Assembly: GCF_014805625.2 (NCBI RefSeq)
Contig: NW_023998456.1
Coordinates: 171,638 to 235,637, forward strand
Source: Glossina fuscipes
Lineage: Eukaryota; Arthropoda; Insecta; Diptera; Glossinidae
DNA length: 64,000 nt
Direction: 5' to 3'
Shown in pieces: positions 12,601 to 25,295 of this stretch. Position numbers and translations under genes: made by a program. The number at the start of each line of letters is the position of its first letter. Positions within the stretch are counted from its first letter, which is position 1. Below the pieces are notes generated by a model. The model was not told where the DNA came from, did no database searches, and saw only the letters and a list, made by a program, of their open reading frames with translations.

Positions 12601-15164
12601 CGGACATTGGATGCTCGGCCCTATCGAACTATACAGTTTCTACCCTTGCTAAAATTTAACCGTCAGAGATACTACATAGTCTCTGAATTTTGTTATGTAA
12701 AGACGAAATCTTTATCTATGTTGTGTGCTGAAATAAGTTTTGAGGCATTTTTCTGTCAATCTTGAAGATTTATTCAGAAAAGTTGATATAACAAAAAATA
12801 AGTCACCTTGTATTATGTAATAAGCATCGATAACGATCGGAAGGGTAGGAGATTTCAGGTTCGACTTGCAAATATTTCCTGAACAAGATTTGCTACATGA
12901 AGCGGCACTCTTTTATATGAAACACTTAAGACATTTCTTAGGGATGGTCGATGGATGATGATTTGCTTGAAACAATCCATAATGCACCGCGCCAAACTGA
13001 TCTCCCCAAATGAGGCCAACAAGGATATTCGGCTTTACCGCCCTTCCTAAAAGTTCGCATAGCCTCTACTATGGTTATGGATAATCTAGCGCATCCACGG
13101 TTCATCACTCGTAAGGCATGTAGCCCTGCTATCGTTTGAATTTATCGAAAAAAGTGGCGTTTCATTTAAATCTAATTTTTTTTGGCACAGCCCTGCATTT
13201 ATTCACTGCTGCAAGAAACTACGTTATATATACTTTAGTGACTTGACTTGGGTTCAAGGCAATGTCTTCAAAAGAAGAAGTCACAGTCAAAGAAGTAATT
13301 ACAATCACTCATACTGAACGGGACCGAACTAATTTGTTAGACATCTTGCTCCGTAACATATATGCTTTCCTTCTAGGAACAATAGGACAATACAAGTCTT
13401 CACTGATTGTCATGGTGAAATACCAAAAATGCTAAGTTGTTTCTATAAAAAAGCTTAAAGAGCTTATGTGAGCATGTCCAAGCTGTGAACTAAATCGGTC
13501 TAAATTTAGTAAACTCAGTTGTTCTCAAAGACCTCATTATCACAATAGTCTTTGTTGTCACATATCAATGTTTACTTTTAAGATATCGGAACTCTTATGT
13601 AGGCTGGATCCAAGAAGTAGATCTGCGTGATCAAAACTTGTGACACTGAATTGTCTATGTATGATTTTGATCTCGAAATATTAAAATTGGACGGAAATTG
13701 GTGCAAACGATACAAATCAATTTAATATGCCGAAATATTGATATCCCTCGAGCATAATTTCCAAAATAAGGCACGTACTGTAATCACCTTAAATTTGACA
13801 TTTGTACGCTTGCATTCATGATATATAAAATTTAATCCAAAAATCCTTAAAATATTAAATCAATTACTAGTAATTTTATCAGGAACTAATTAGTTGAAGG
13901 CAAACCTTCCCCCTTTCCCCTCTCTCATCCTTGATATGCACAAAGCCATTGAGTAAACATTACCTCGAATAATCGGAAATTAGGCACAGCTGCGTTTCAA
14001 TATCGCGCACTAATAAAAGCTTTAAATGTTAAATCGTACAGATGTTTAAACACAACATGTGCGTGTGTATGTTCGTTTTAATTTACCTAAGAATAAATCA
14101 AGGCAAACAGCGCTTGTCAATGGCAATTTTTTCGCTCTCTTTCGTGGATTATTTTATAGTTTGTGTGAATTTTTCTTCTTTTTTTTTTTTTCTTTTCAGA
14201 AAACTCCTTAGAAATAATTTAACTAAAAAGAAAAGGGATCGAAAGAGAACTGGGGGAAGGGGCGGAGAGGCGGGGGAGGAGTGTATGTGCCCATAATGCT
14301 TTGGTTGTTGGATTTTTATTATATTTTCAGTTTGATGACATTTTGCGTTGACATGTTTGCTTTTTGACAAGTGATTTACGAGTATTTTTTTACCATAAGA
14401 CAGCCGGTTCACGGGCTGACTTGTTCAGAATAAAACTAAAGAACCGGACTGTTGTTGATTGTTAATGCTTTTCATTTATTTATTGTTTTTCTTTCTCGTT
14501 TAGTTTGGTTCTACACTGCGAGTCTGTGAATGATTGCCCGGATTTTATCTTTGCCGGTTGTTATGGTTTTTGCACTTGGTTTAATTTTATTCTGCTATGG
14601 TCGGTTTGAATAATACCAGTTGGTATAGAGAAAGTTAACCAAAATATTTTATTTATTTTTTTTTTTTTAATTATAAGAATTTGCACAACAATTTCATTTT
14701 AAGGTTTTAACAAGACCAATCCCTTGACAGCCACCTGCTGCTTTTTTTTTTTATTTGCGTTTTCGTGATTTCATAATAAACATGTTTCGCGAAATCAAAG
14801 AAGAACATGGCAGGCTTAAGCGTGAGGCACACACAATATGTTACTGTGCGCGATACATGAGAGCAAGGAAAAAGTTCATGGCGTTGTCCAACAAATCCCA
14901 ATCAATTATGAACTTATTTCATTCAGCTCAAATTAACTTTGATTGATTCAAGTAAACATGCGACGTTCTAATCGTTAACCTTTCGCCATTCATCTCATGG
15001 AAGTATTATTTCGTCACTGGAGTTTCGTGATTGTTGAGCGAAAATCTGATCTAAGAGATTTTCATCGGCATTTTGATAGTAGAGCGGGGCCAGATATTAG
15101 CTCTATGCAGACTATTTTTGATGCAAGGACATGTTAAGCTTGTCCTGGGTTGTTCTAATGCCAT

Positions 15165-15400
15165 CTAAACTTGTCTGCCTATGTGGTCGTGTTGTAATCA
15201 TGTGTTCAACTTACAGGTTGCAATTGTTGAGATATTTTGATTTTGATTTGACACACCGACGTATTTTTCCGCAAGGACGAACGCCAATAAAGATGTTTGG
15301 GATTGGATCACTTCTTTATTGGCCTTCTCTATAACTTCCTACTTTAGAAGGTCACTGTATGAACAATTGCATATGAATAATTGATTGTGTAGGGTATTTG
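15165..15400 (+). repeat. Rep-A copy (eroded)
   Basis: AAGGACGAACGCC ... GGGATTGGATCACTTCTTTA ... TGTAGGGTATTTGTGTG follow the Rep-A order with more substitutions. Confidence 0.5.
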
Positions 15401-15589
15401 TGTGTAGCCTATTTCAGTATTTTTACTTGTTGTGAACGTAACGCTAAAGATAAAAGAAGGTAAGTGTCATATACAATTCAATTGAAAGGCTACTAAAGTG
15501 ATCAACTTGCTCAAGGCAATATCAATAGCAATCGTTTTCTGCCGTCAATAAGAGAAATTTGTGGGTTTAAGAATGAGGTCAGCTTCTAA

Positions 15590-15960
15590 AAATGTTCAAC
15601 ATTACCCAGCTCTTCCAATTCTCACCGGGTCATTAACGATGTGTTTGACATGACATTGTCGTAATGGAAAACAATGGCTTTCACTGCACTGAACACGTCT
15701 GGGTGCTTTACTTGAACCCTGCATTCGTTATTGACAACAGAAGTACACGAGTCTGTTTCCTCTTCCCTTCACCCCCACAAACGCAAAATCTTATATGACG
15801 GGGTGTGAGAGCGAGCTTTAGCGCCATCCAAGATCAGTGCATAATTTCGCGCCATGTCGCAGTAGATGGTCAGTCGTTCATCATCTCTAAATAATATTTT
15901 CAAAAAATCACTTGAACTGATTATGGTGAACTCATTTGCTGTGCAAATATCGAGCTCGTG
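15590..15960 (-). mobile_element. Decayed mariner transposase fragment (catalytic region)
   Basis: Seen on the minus strand: RDDERLTIYCDMARNYALI is followed by SYKILRLWG, then after stops and shifts VFHYDNVMSNTSLMTR (15629-15674) and ELEELG. These align in order with the catalytic-domain parts of mariner transposases: the first Asp block, the tryptophan-rich strand and the FHxDNAxxHTS block around the second Asp. The N-terminus and tail are absent or unrecognisable. Stops and frameshifts make it a fossil. Confidence 0.6.
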
Positions 15961-16739
15961 TTTTTTTTCAAGCTTTGTACAAATTATTCTAAACTGTTTT
16001 TGAATGCATAAAGTCTGTAGCTAGCAGCCACGGTTTTCGTTTAGAAATCAAGTGTGAAAATGGACATGATCCATTCACAACGAAGGGCAACTTCTGGCAT
16101 TCTGGAGTAATTTCTCGCTTAGTCAGATAAAAGTTCAGCAATTAGTTCAACCCAATTGGCTAATGAGGAAGTATAATACAAAAATAAAAATTAGAGGTTT
16201 GTATATTTGGGATGAGAAGTAAGCAAAGTTCGACAAAGAACAAGCACAGACTTATTACCTTTTTCGATTATTAATAAAAAGTCAATCGATAGGCATTTGG
16301 ACATATATCGATGCAAGAAGCAGTATCTTAACATTTATCTTTAACTGAAAAACTCTTGCATGCATTCTTGCAACAGTTTATAAATCAAGAGAATTATAAT
16401 TGCATCATATATAAAAAAACAAAATTCCACATGAACATCTGTGAAAGGAAAAGAGAAAAAGAAATATATTAAGTTTATTAGCGAAAAGTAGGAAGCTTTA
16501 AAGATTGAAAATTGATTTAAGCACGATATCGACCAGACGTGCGTGTTGATGTGAATTGGTTAAATGATATATAAATTGAAAATTAGGCTTTCATGACATG
16601 TCAGGGCTTATTATCCCTAGGAATCGTCGCATGCAATGAGTTGCAAACCACAGATATCATCGTCTAAGTTTTGTTCAGTTAATTTTCATATAAAATTACT
16701 AGCACGTTGGCCAATTTCCTCTATGAAATATGACGAATT

Positions 16740-17160
16740 TGATGGTATTGCCATACAGGAGGTTACTTTTTACGACGAACCCTTGTATAGGGTGGGTGGG
16801 GTTTGAAAGATAAACGCATATCGTCTAAATTCGGCGTAGTTAATATTTTTATCTTGAATTATTATTGTGGACCAAGCTACTCCACAGTATAATAAAAACC
16901 ACATTTCGCTAACGGAAAAAAGTTTGGTTCCCTAGAACAAAATTGGACCATTTGACTCAAATTCTTCGCATCTTCAGCGACTTTTATCGTGAAATTTTCA
17001 AAAATTTCGAGTGTTTCTTGAATAACTTTTATATTGTCAAACTTTTCATCACAACATGTTACATGGGCACTTGCCGTAAAAATGGTCCTATCTAATCCAT
17101 TTTCAATTGGATTCGTTCCCTGGCCAGAACATGTCAGTGTAACGAAATCCGTCAAAATGT
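16740..17160 (-). repeat. Rep-A fragments
   Basis: The tract at 17080-17150 (CCATTTTCAATTGGATTCG, CCAGAACATGTCAGTGTAAC) and GTATAGGGTGGGTGGGG near 16790 are eroded Rep-A pieces. The long ORFs here on both strands are therefore not treated as genes. Confidence 0.4.
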
Positions 17161-20060
17161 CTTTGAAACTGCGAGTTGTCGGTAGAATACAAGAACACGT
17201 GAAGGGAAATCAATCAAGTGGGCGTGCGGGCAAACTGCATCAAATTAGAAAGCAATTTATTACGAGTCCTTCTTGGTCTTATACGGGCAACTCCGTCGTG
17301 GATGCGATTGCTACAGTATTTATTTTCGTGGCGATGCAAAATGGCATGAATTTTATATCTTTAAAAACCTAAAGCCAATTGTCTCTTATTTGATTTTTTA
17401 TAAACTTGATATAATAATAACTATTAGTTGAAAAGTTTCACCTCAATCGTCGCTGACCTTATAGCATTCACGTTATATAGAATATCATAGACCAAGTACT
17501 CTTTCTTGATGCGTAAAATCAGATTTCGGATTATGTACCGTAAGTGGGGCAGAGCACAGAAAAAGGAAAAAAGTAAGTAATTTTACACATCTCTCTCGCC
17601 CTCTTCCTCTCCGGAAGAGAAATGGAAATAGCAACGATCATCTTACTGGTCTTACATCCAACATTGGAAACTTTTTATAACGATTTGTAGTTAACACTAG
17701 AGCAAGCACCTACTTTCGTTTGATCCTCATTTATTGGTGAAATCACCACAATCCCCAAAATGGGGTCAGCAACTTTAAATTGGGCACAAATATGCCTTGA
17801 TCGATTAATAATCGACAGTTAAAAAATGTTTGTGACCTGTCGAAACTGAAGCAGTCCCGAAAACACACTGACAATTTTCCCATATTTTCATCTATAATTT
17901 TTAATCCCGTAAGGACATTTCCAAAAGCGTGCGACCAACATGTTTTCTGGGACCAGCTTGGCGTTCCGTACAAAAGTAGCTTCAATTGGTTTTTAACGCT
18001 CGTTAGCATGTTCTACTAGCATGGAATTAGGGCTTTGTCGAGTGGTTTTATCACACACTTAGACAGCAGGTTTGCCGAAATATCTTCAAGGGATTGAAAG
18101 TCGTTGACGAAATCATGAAAAAATTATCGTTTTTTTCAAGATTATTTTAGTTTCCCCTTTATGGTAGGCGTGTAGTATGCAGACAGATCGCAATCATTTT
18201 TTTAACATTGGATTCTTAGTCAATTAAGGAATATTTTTGCCAAACGTCAGTTTACTACGTTTATGTTTACGTCTGCACAAGTCGCAAAAATGTCACATCA
18301 AAAGGATCCTTTTTGGAAGGAATAGGGATAAGTCATGCATATCTCAAACACCCGATCAGTTAGAAAAAAATTGATTATAGACTTTTGAAGGTCTTTTCGT
18401 ATAAGTAAAAGTCACCAAAAACTGTTGTCGCATTTACTGGTGAATTAGCATTTTTGGAAGATCCGTAATGAAAATGACGGTATGATGGTAGCTCTAGTTT
18501 TAAGACGTATTGGTCTCGGAGTAGCATGTTTATTAGTGCCAGGTCCAAAATGAATTCCGAAATCGCGTAGATTGGCTTTAAATTCTTGCTTACGGCCGAA
18601 ATCTGTATATTGATCAGATTTGATTTAATTTTGTTCCTTTTTTTAATCACTTACCATTTCTTAAATGAACTGCCGAAGACTTGAAATATGTACGTATATA
18701 TATATATATAAACGTGTATCACAAACTACAAATCACAAATCAAATGTTATTCTTTTATGCGCCTTATTAACGTAATTGTTGTATTTGTTGCAAGGCCAAC
18801 ACCCTTAAAAACGGATATAAATGCCAAAATATATTAAAAAAAAAAGCAAAAAAAAAACAAAAACTAATCAAGAAGAAAGAGAAAACACTGTCTGGAAAAT
18901 CACACACACTTTCTTTTGGCCACAAAGCAAGAAAAGTAAAAAAATAAAAAAAAAACAACAAACAAAGGAACCATAGGTTCATTCACATACACAATGAAAG
19001 TGCAATTTTCTTACACTTTCTTCGTTTCAACTTTCTCCTTGACTACCTATTCAGAATTTGTTGAAGAGCATTAAGGTTGCGTTTTCAAGTCACATATTTT
19101 ATATTTATAGATTGATAGAGATACGCATACACAACCACAATCGTATGCCAAGACGCCAAAAATTCCCCATACAAGTGGCAAAAGTCACACAAAAAATAAA
19201 AAGAATAACGAAAAAATTCCGTTGTTATTATGACCTCCCGGTTATGAAAGCGCCTGCAGTTAACTGACAAAAGCCGCCGGCAAACTGACGGCAACGAAAC
19301 AAAATAAAAAATTAACAATCCTAAGGGTTGTAAGTAACAATACATTGTTAGACATTCGCTGCGTTTTTTTATTCCTTTTACCGGAAATCAGAGAACATAC
19401 CACGCGCGTCCTTTCATTTTAACTGCACACTTTTATACAAACATGAAACCAAGCGCAACGACAACATATGGAATTTGGTATTGAACCTTTCGAAATATAA
19501 GAGAGAGAGAGAGAGATGGCGAGGAAGAGAGAACCGGAACGATGTGAATTGAATTCCGCCGCAGCAGTAAGAGCAGTGTAAACGTGAGTCCTTACGAATA
19601 TTATTCTCACTCTATAGAAAGCAATAAACGTATCCCGTTTATGCCGTAGTAGTAGTACGTGTTTAAGACGAATGCGGCAAACAATAGAAAAACAAAGTAA
19701 ATTTTGTAATTGTGAGGAAGGTAAAGAAGGTATGTAAGTGTTAGGTCCCTTTACGAATTAAATTTCGAATGAATTATTCTCTTCTTCTTTTCTTTTTTTT
19801 TTTTAATGCAAGAATTCAATTTTACGCGTATTTAACTTTTAATCAAGTTATTGTTAAGTCAAGTTTCAGTTTAAAGTCTGTAAGAGGATTTAGAAGAGAA
19901 GAAAGTTTCCTCTCTCCAGGATAAAACTCATTTTCCTTAATTTTACCTTTACATCGACCTCCTTTTTTTCGAAAGATTTTTTACTAAAACGAATTTTTGC
20001 TTAATTACCGTTGAGCCTTCGTGTTTGCGTTTTATGCTCTACGTCTTTTATGGTTTAGGG

Positions 20061-20574
20061 ATATATTAAAGTTTGTGCAGATGTATGCAATATCCAGAAG
20101 GATTTGAGACATTGTTATTTATGATTATTTCCTATAAATTGGCGAGACAACTAAATTCAAAGCCTAAAGTCTTCAAACACCAGCATCTGACGTTGTCGGC
20201 CTTATTGAAAACTCTATCGCGCTTGAGATTTGAACCGAAGATCATTGGCTAGTTAGTTGAGAAACTCAGTCTACTCGGCCACGCATGCAAGTAGGACTTA
20301 AGACGGAAACACCTTTTCTTAAGCTTACAAGTTCGTCTGTCCGTCTTTTTGTCTTTTGTTGAGCCTACATCCCGCAATTTTTAACAAATTTCGATGAAAT
20401 TTGGTACACTGACGTGTTTTGACTCAAGGAGAAAGGCTATGGTGCGGATTGGACCACTTTTTCGACCACGCCTTATTTTAAAAAGTCATTATATGGATAA
20501 ATGTATTAAACGAAGTATTTTGAGTACTTATTTGACGAAAGGTATTTGATGGCAGGCCATGTCCCGCTATAGCG
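20061..20574 (+). repeat. Rep-A copy interrupted by a SINE
   Basis: The left part ATATATTAAAGTTTGTGCAG...GGATTTGAGAC is separated by about 190 bp from the right part AGACGGAAACACCTTTTC...CCCGCTATAGCG. AGAC on both sides of the insert looks like a short target duplication. Confidence 0.6.
20111..20300 (-). repeat. tRNA-derived SINE-like insert
   Basis: On the minus strand GTGGCCGAGTAGACTGAG resembles a tRNA A box and GGTTCAAATCTC a B box. They are followed by AAGCGCGATAGAGTTTTC and an A/T-rich tail. A similar body is present at 23326-23476. Confidence 0.55.
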
Positions 20575-21639
20575 CTTTCACTTCTTTTCCTTATAAAAAA
20601 TTTTTAATTTTATTCATCAATTTTCTAAATAAATATCAATTCGTAGTTGATTTAGTTTAGATCCATTTGTAAGTTGGTCCATCAGTCCATGCGTTAATTC
20701 CATCTGTCCGCTTTCGAAGAAGGCCAGAATTGCGATAAGAAATTATATAATTGCTTGGAATAAATCGTGTTTTAAAATTATCTAACATTCGTTCGCCAAC
20801 TCATTATTAAAACTTCAAAAAAAAAAGCAGATAAGGTGTTAAAAATTCCGTAACATTTTTATCAACTTTTTATCGAAAAACTATTTTCGAATAAATGTAG
20901 ATCTACATCTTTTTTATTTAGATTAATGAAATATGTCTGTGCCCGATAAGGCCAATATATCCAGTAGCGTGGTGAGTTTTCACGATTTCTTGATTCTTTG
21001 ACTTAATTGTTTTTGATTTTATTAATTTTTCCAATAAACTTATTTAATTTTTGTTCATCAAGTTTGAGGTTATGAATTCTTTCTCTTTAATTTTATGCTT
21101 TATTGATTCCTGAGTTGGATTGTACGCTAAAGTTGGTTGTGTTTTTGTCATTGATATCATAAAAACTCAGTTCTGTAAGCAAATCTTTGTCACATTTACG
21201 TAAAAATATTCGAGAGCAAGAAACTAGCATTCGATGCTGAAAATGAACTGACAGAAAGAGGAAACAGAAGCGTAGAGATAATGTGTCCTGCAAGGTGTCA
21301 ATTTAGATTGTCATAATATCGTGAATGAATGTGTAGTAGTAACAGTGGTGTGGTCTCGAATGTGGACGAGTTCAATAACTTATGCTAACTTTCTAGCAGA
21401 ATCGTCACATAATTAGAGATTGGTTTGCGTGGTTTAGCGGTATGGCTGCAAGCATTACTTTTATTTTGTGCCCCATTTATAGTTGGTTGCAAATTAGAGC
21501 GAAGGTTCATTTACTTAACATATATAGCTTAGATGACGTGTTATTGAATATGACATACACGAAAAAGGAGCATCTATATAGTATATTCTTATATCGTCCT
21601 ACAGCAAGTTGCAGAGGGTTGTACAACAATTTGAATGTT

Positions 21640-22125
21640 TACGGAGTTTACTGGGCTGCTACGTATGGCTGAGTCTGAATCTTTCATTTCCACAATCATC
21701 TTCAATAACATCCTTATATTTGGGCATTCCGTCGTGCCCTCAAAACAGCGAAAGAATCTCGAAATTCGATCACCTATAATATTGCGTGGGCGTGAAAGAT
21801 ATTTTGGATTTTTGAACATGAATAGTAGAGCTTTCCATGAAATAAAGTTAGAAAAGTGTTCTTCTATTATGCTTCTATTTCTATAGTTTATGAGTAATGA
21901 GCAGAATAGAATTCCATTCAGTTTTTGCTAATGCTCACTGTGGCAGCGTCCTCTGGCCGATTTGTCTAATTTCTGCGTGCAGTACTTTCCCATGATTCTG
22001 CCGAATTTGGAGACGACAACTTTATTTTTGCGGCCGAGAGAATGTTTACCGCATTCAGACAGACGGACGGATAAGCCCAAGTCTGTTTAGAATTGGAGAG
22101 TTCTAAAAATCTAGTAAGCAAAGGA
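21640..22125. repeat. Rep-C copy
   Basis: CTATAGTTTATGAGTAATGA at 21881 is followed by CAGACAGACGGACGGATAAG near 22058, paralleling the copy at 600-985. The several ORFs overlapping it on both strands are chance frames. Confidence 0.5.
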
Positions 22126-22551
22126 TACTCTTCGACCAGATCTATTCGAATAGTCACAGAGAATGAACAGAAAATTGAAACTTCTTTGATATCTTAATAT
22201 TTACGATACCGTGTGTGCCGGCAACGAGCAGCGCCCTACACATTAGGATTTTCAAAAGTTCTCTGTAGACAAGCAACACATTTGACTCAATTGATTGAAA
22301 ATTCCATTCTGGCCCAAACATACATACACGTATACATGCATGCATGCATGTGCTTGAGGAATCGTTCATAGTTAAATCTAACCATTTTATTACATTTCTC
22401 ATCCGTTAGTAGAAGAAGAAAATAAACAGAAAAGCGGTCAAAAAAGTCGAGAGCAATGAAAGAGCGGATCAATATTGACTTAAATTGTTAATTAAAAAGT
22501 GGCGTATAATTTTTTTTTTATTTTCTTATTCTATTTATTTCACTTTTACAG

Positions 22552-22602
22552 CTGTCTTGTTTGCCGTACATCAAACAAAGTTTTAATGAAATTCAACAGA
22601 GC
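22552..22602 (+). CDS. Candidate 51-nt plus-strand exon
   Basis: Seen: a very strong polypyrimidine acceptor (TTCTATTTATTTCACTTTTACAG with only T/C/A before it) is followed by 51 nt that read LSCLPYIKQSFNEIQQS in phase 0, then a GTAAGA donor. It lies in the giant intron on the strand opposite the supported exons, with no companion exon found. It could be an exon of a gene on the other strand or coincidence. Confidence 0.18.
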
Positions 22603-23045
22603 GTAAGAAAATTTGTTATTACTGTTGATGAACGGGTGGACATTTTAAATAAAAACAAATAAAACATTAAATAATAAAAAAAAACATCCCCGAATTGCAT
22701 AAAGCTTTTTTTTTGTTTTCCTTTTTTTTTTATTTTGCTTTTTCAAGCTTGTTGCATATGAAGAACGACGAAGTTTTAATGGCACAAAAAATGTTTGTAG
22801 GCGGATTTAGAAAGAGGAAGGATATTTATATAAAATAACATTACAAACTAAAAACAGACTTTACTTAAATGCAAATTGTGAGCTTAGGTCTCCAGCACAT
22901 CAAAGTATGTTTGCCCACATAAACGTAAATGATTTTATTATAAGCAAGTGAAAATGTAGCCGCTTCAAATGCAATTGGAATAAGACCGTTTTTCAAAATT
23001 AAATAATTAAAGCATTTTTATAAAAGCAAATAAAACCACGTGTTC

Positions 23046-23511
23046 GGTGGGACACGTGCCCACCATTAAATACCCTACACTGCTTCACTTAAAATGGTTA
23101 TTCATATACCGACTTTTCAAAATAAGTTGTGACGAACCCTTTTCAATAGCGTTCGTCCTCGGGTCAGGACTTGTCAGAGTGTAATAAATGTCAACAAAAT
23201 ATCTTCAAAATAGCGACCTATAGATTAAGCATAAAAAAATGAAATGGACAGACGGACGGGCGAGACCAGACAGATGGCGGACAAGAAGGATGAATCGATA
23301 GATATAATAAAAGGTGTGTTTATCTCACGTCCTGTTCGGCTGCAACTCAATGGTCGTGGGTTCGAACCTCAAGCGCGGTAGAGTTTTTAATGAAGCCGAT
23401 AGCTTTAGTTGGAAATGCTTTAAGACTTTAGCCTCTTTGGCTAAAGTAAGAATAATAATAATAGTAATGATATGAAGTACTTCTGGGTATTGAATACATC
23501 CGCACACTTGT
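23046..23511 (-). repeat. Rep-A copy interrupted by a SINE
   Basis: Minus-oriented Rep-A starts GGTGGGACACGTGCCCACC and TAAATACCCTACAC and continues through AATAGCGTTCGTCCTCGG. It breaks at TTTATCTCAC, then resumes as TTCTGGGTATTGAATACATC near 23490. Confidence 0.6.
23326..23476 (+). repeat. tRNA-derived SINE-like insert
   Basis: Contains a B-box-like GGGTTCGAACCTCAAG, CGCGGTAGAGTTTTTAATG and an A/T-rich tail of ATAATAATA. It has the same order and relative orientation to Rep-A as the 20.1-kb insert. Confidence 0.55.
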
Positions 23512-24596
23512 AGCACAAACGGCGGAGACTAAAAAAGTGCTCACTTCAAATGGAACTAAACTGAGCTCAGTTCTGAAATATAAAGAATCAAAGTATTACG
23601 ATTATTATTATTATAATTTTAGACTAAAAGAAAAGAAATGCTGTCTGTCTGTCGGCTCTCTTTAGTAGAGCAAATTAAGTATCGCGTCTAGTAGGCTTAG
23701 TAAAGTCATATTTGGAGGAACTAGATGAGGCTTAACACAGCAGCAGTGCCGCTGATAGTATGGTATGTAAATTTGCTTCCATAAGTTTTTCTTTAACTTT
23801 CCCTCCAATGTATCTTTGAGGGTTCAACCTTTCCACAATGTCGTTCGTAATTGGAGGCGCAAAACCAGTAGACATTGCTTGTTGACCCGGTCAGTTATCT
23901 AATTTCTAATCAAACTGACATGAGCAACGCGTTGCTATTCGTTAATTTGTTAATAACGCTTCAGCTGCAAATCAAGGGTCTCAGGATAGCTTTTATCACA
24001 GACAGACTACATAACAGTCTTGGGGGTGTTTTGACAAGCAACGTCCACAGCTTAAAGGATAATTCTAGATTTGGTTGTGAAAGTTGAAGCACTTTCGTGA
24101 AGTATGTGATTAGGCAGAACATATCCTGAAGCATCTACCATGCCGTGGGCATATGGTAAACCCTAGATTCGAAGCCAGCTGCCAAACTTCATTTATGACT
24201 ATATGGTTTTTTTCACAATCAGATTTTTGAAGGCATAGGTCGGAGTGTTAAAGCAGTATTGGTGGGATGTCTTCTTACTTGTTTTAGCAAATTCATTGGA
24301 GCATGATTTCTTTATAAAAATAATTGAAAAAATCTAAGGTTTATAGAAAGTTACAGCAAAAATATTACTTTCAATGCATAATCACCCACACATTTACAGC
24401 AATCTTAAAGCAACAATCTTTTAATTTCTGTTATCATTAATTATTATTGTGATGACTTCAGCGGATATTGATTTTTAAAGGAGATGATGTAGTCGAACTC
24501 ATGCTAAGATGAAAAGCCGCATACCATTACCCTTAAAGCTGTTATGGTTTCATTAAAATTGCTTGAAGAGAATTTTTGTATTAGTTAAATTAAAAC

Positions 24597-24650
24597 AAGT
24601 AAGAACATTATAGTCGGGTTTGATCGACTATTAGATACCTTACACCCTTC
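24597..24650 (-). repeat. Rep-B terminus
   Basis: AAAACAAGTAAGAACATTAT precedes AGTCGGGTTTGATCGACT, a hairpin. Read on the minus strand it is hairpin, spacer, CTTACTTGTTTT. Confidence 0.45.
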
Positions 24651-25043
24651 ATCTAATACTCGTCTTCATCTCCACTCGTTTCGGTAATACAATATCAAAA
24701 CTTACACATTATTTTTATGCGAATGCATACTTGCCACGAAAGCACGCATATCGGAGGAATTCTCATATCCAAAAAATAGACTTACGTGTCCAAATTTGGT
24801 AAGATTGATTTCTATATCAAATTACTATTATGAAATAATTTTCGCCATGATATATTAAAAATTATACCTTTTTACTATACACATATTCAGTGTGCATAGG
24901 AACCGTAATGGGAGAGCATTCAAAATATTTCGCCAGTCGAAACAACTTTTTCGCATCAATATAGAATTTCCCAGAATTTATTACAGAACTAGTTTTCTTG
25001 AGAAATTTGAAAAATTGCAATTTTTTCCATAAAACGTCCTTTT

Positions 25044-25295
25044 AAAGTGGGCCTTTATATTGGGCGTGATCGGACAAGTGGACCGGTCGTTCATCCGCGT
25101 CTCAAATTTCATCAAAATATCTCAAAAATTGCGATCTGTAGGTTGAACGCCAATTTATATGGACATACAATAGACGGGCAAACAGACGAACAGACAGGCT
25201 TATGATTACGATTCTGAATCGATCGGTATAATAAAAGATGGATCTGTGTTAAGTCCTTCTGCATTTGACTCACGTCCGTGCAAACTTAATATACG
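25044..25295 (-). repeat. Rep-A copy
   Basis: CAAATTTCATCAAAATATCT, TGTAGGTTGAACGCC, GACGAACAGACAGGCTTATG, GATTCTGAATCGATCGG, then CCGTGCAAACTTAATATA. Confidence 0.6.

Noticed and set aside
12424..12765. 113-codon plus ORF
   Set aside because: No domain, splice site or composition signal; codon use resembles the A/T-rich background.
14755..14946. 63-codon plus ORF with charged helix-like start and an overlapping minus ORF
   Set aside because: Both strands are open over the same stretch and nothing supports either as a gene.
17743..18009. ORF on the minus strand; plus strand shows FWDQLGVPYKSS, similar to a mariner core strand
   Set aside because: Only one short motif resembles mariner (WDQLGVVYYEL-type); the neighbours do not follow the expected order, so I did not call a relic.
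21420..21500. tRNA-like GCGTGGTTTAGCGGTATGGC start
   Set aside because: A-box-like only; no B box, anticodon arm or acceptor pairing follows.
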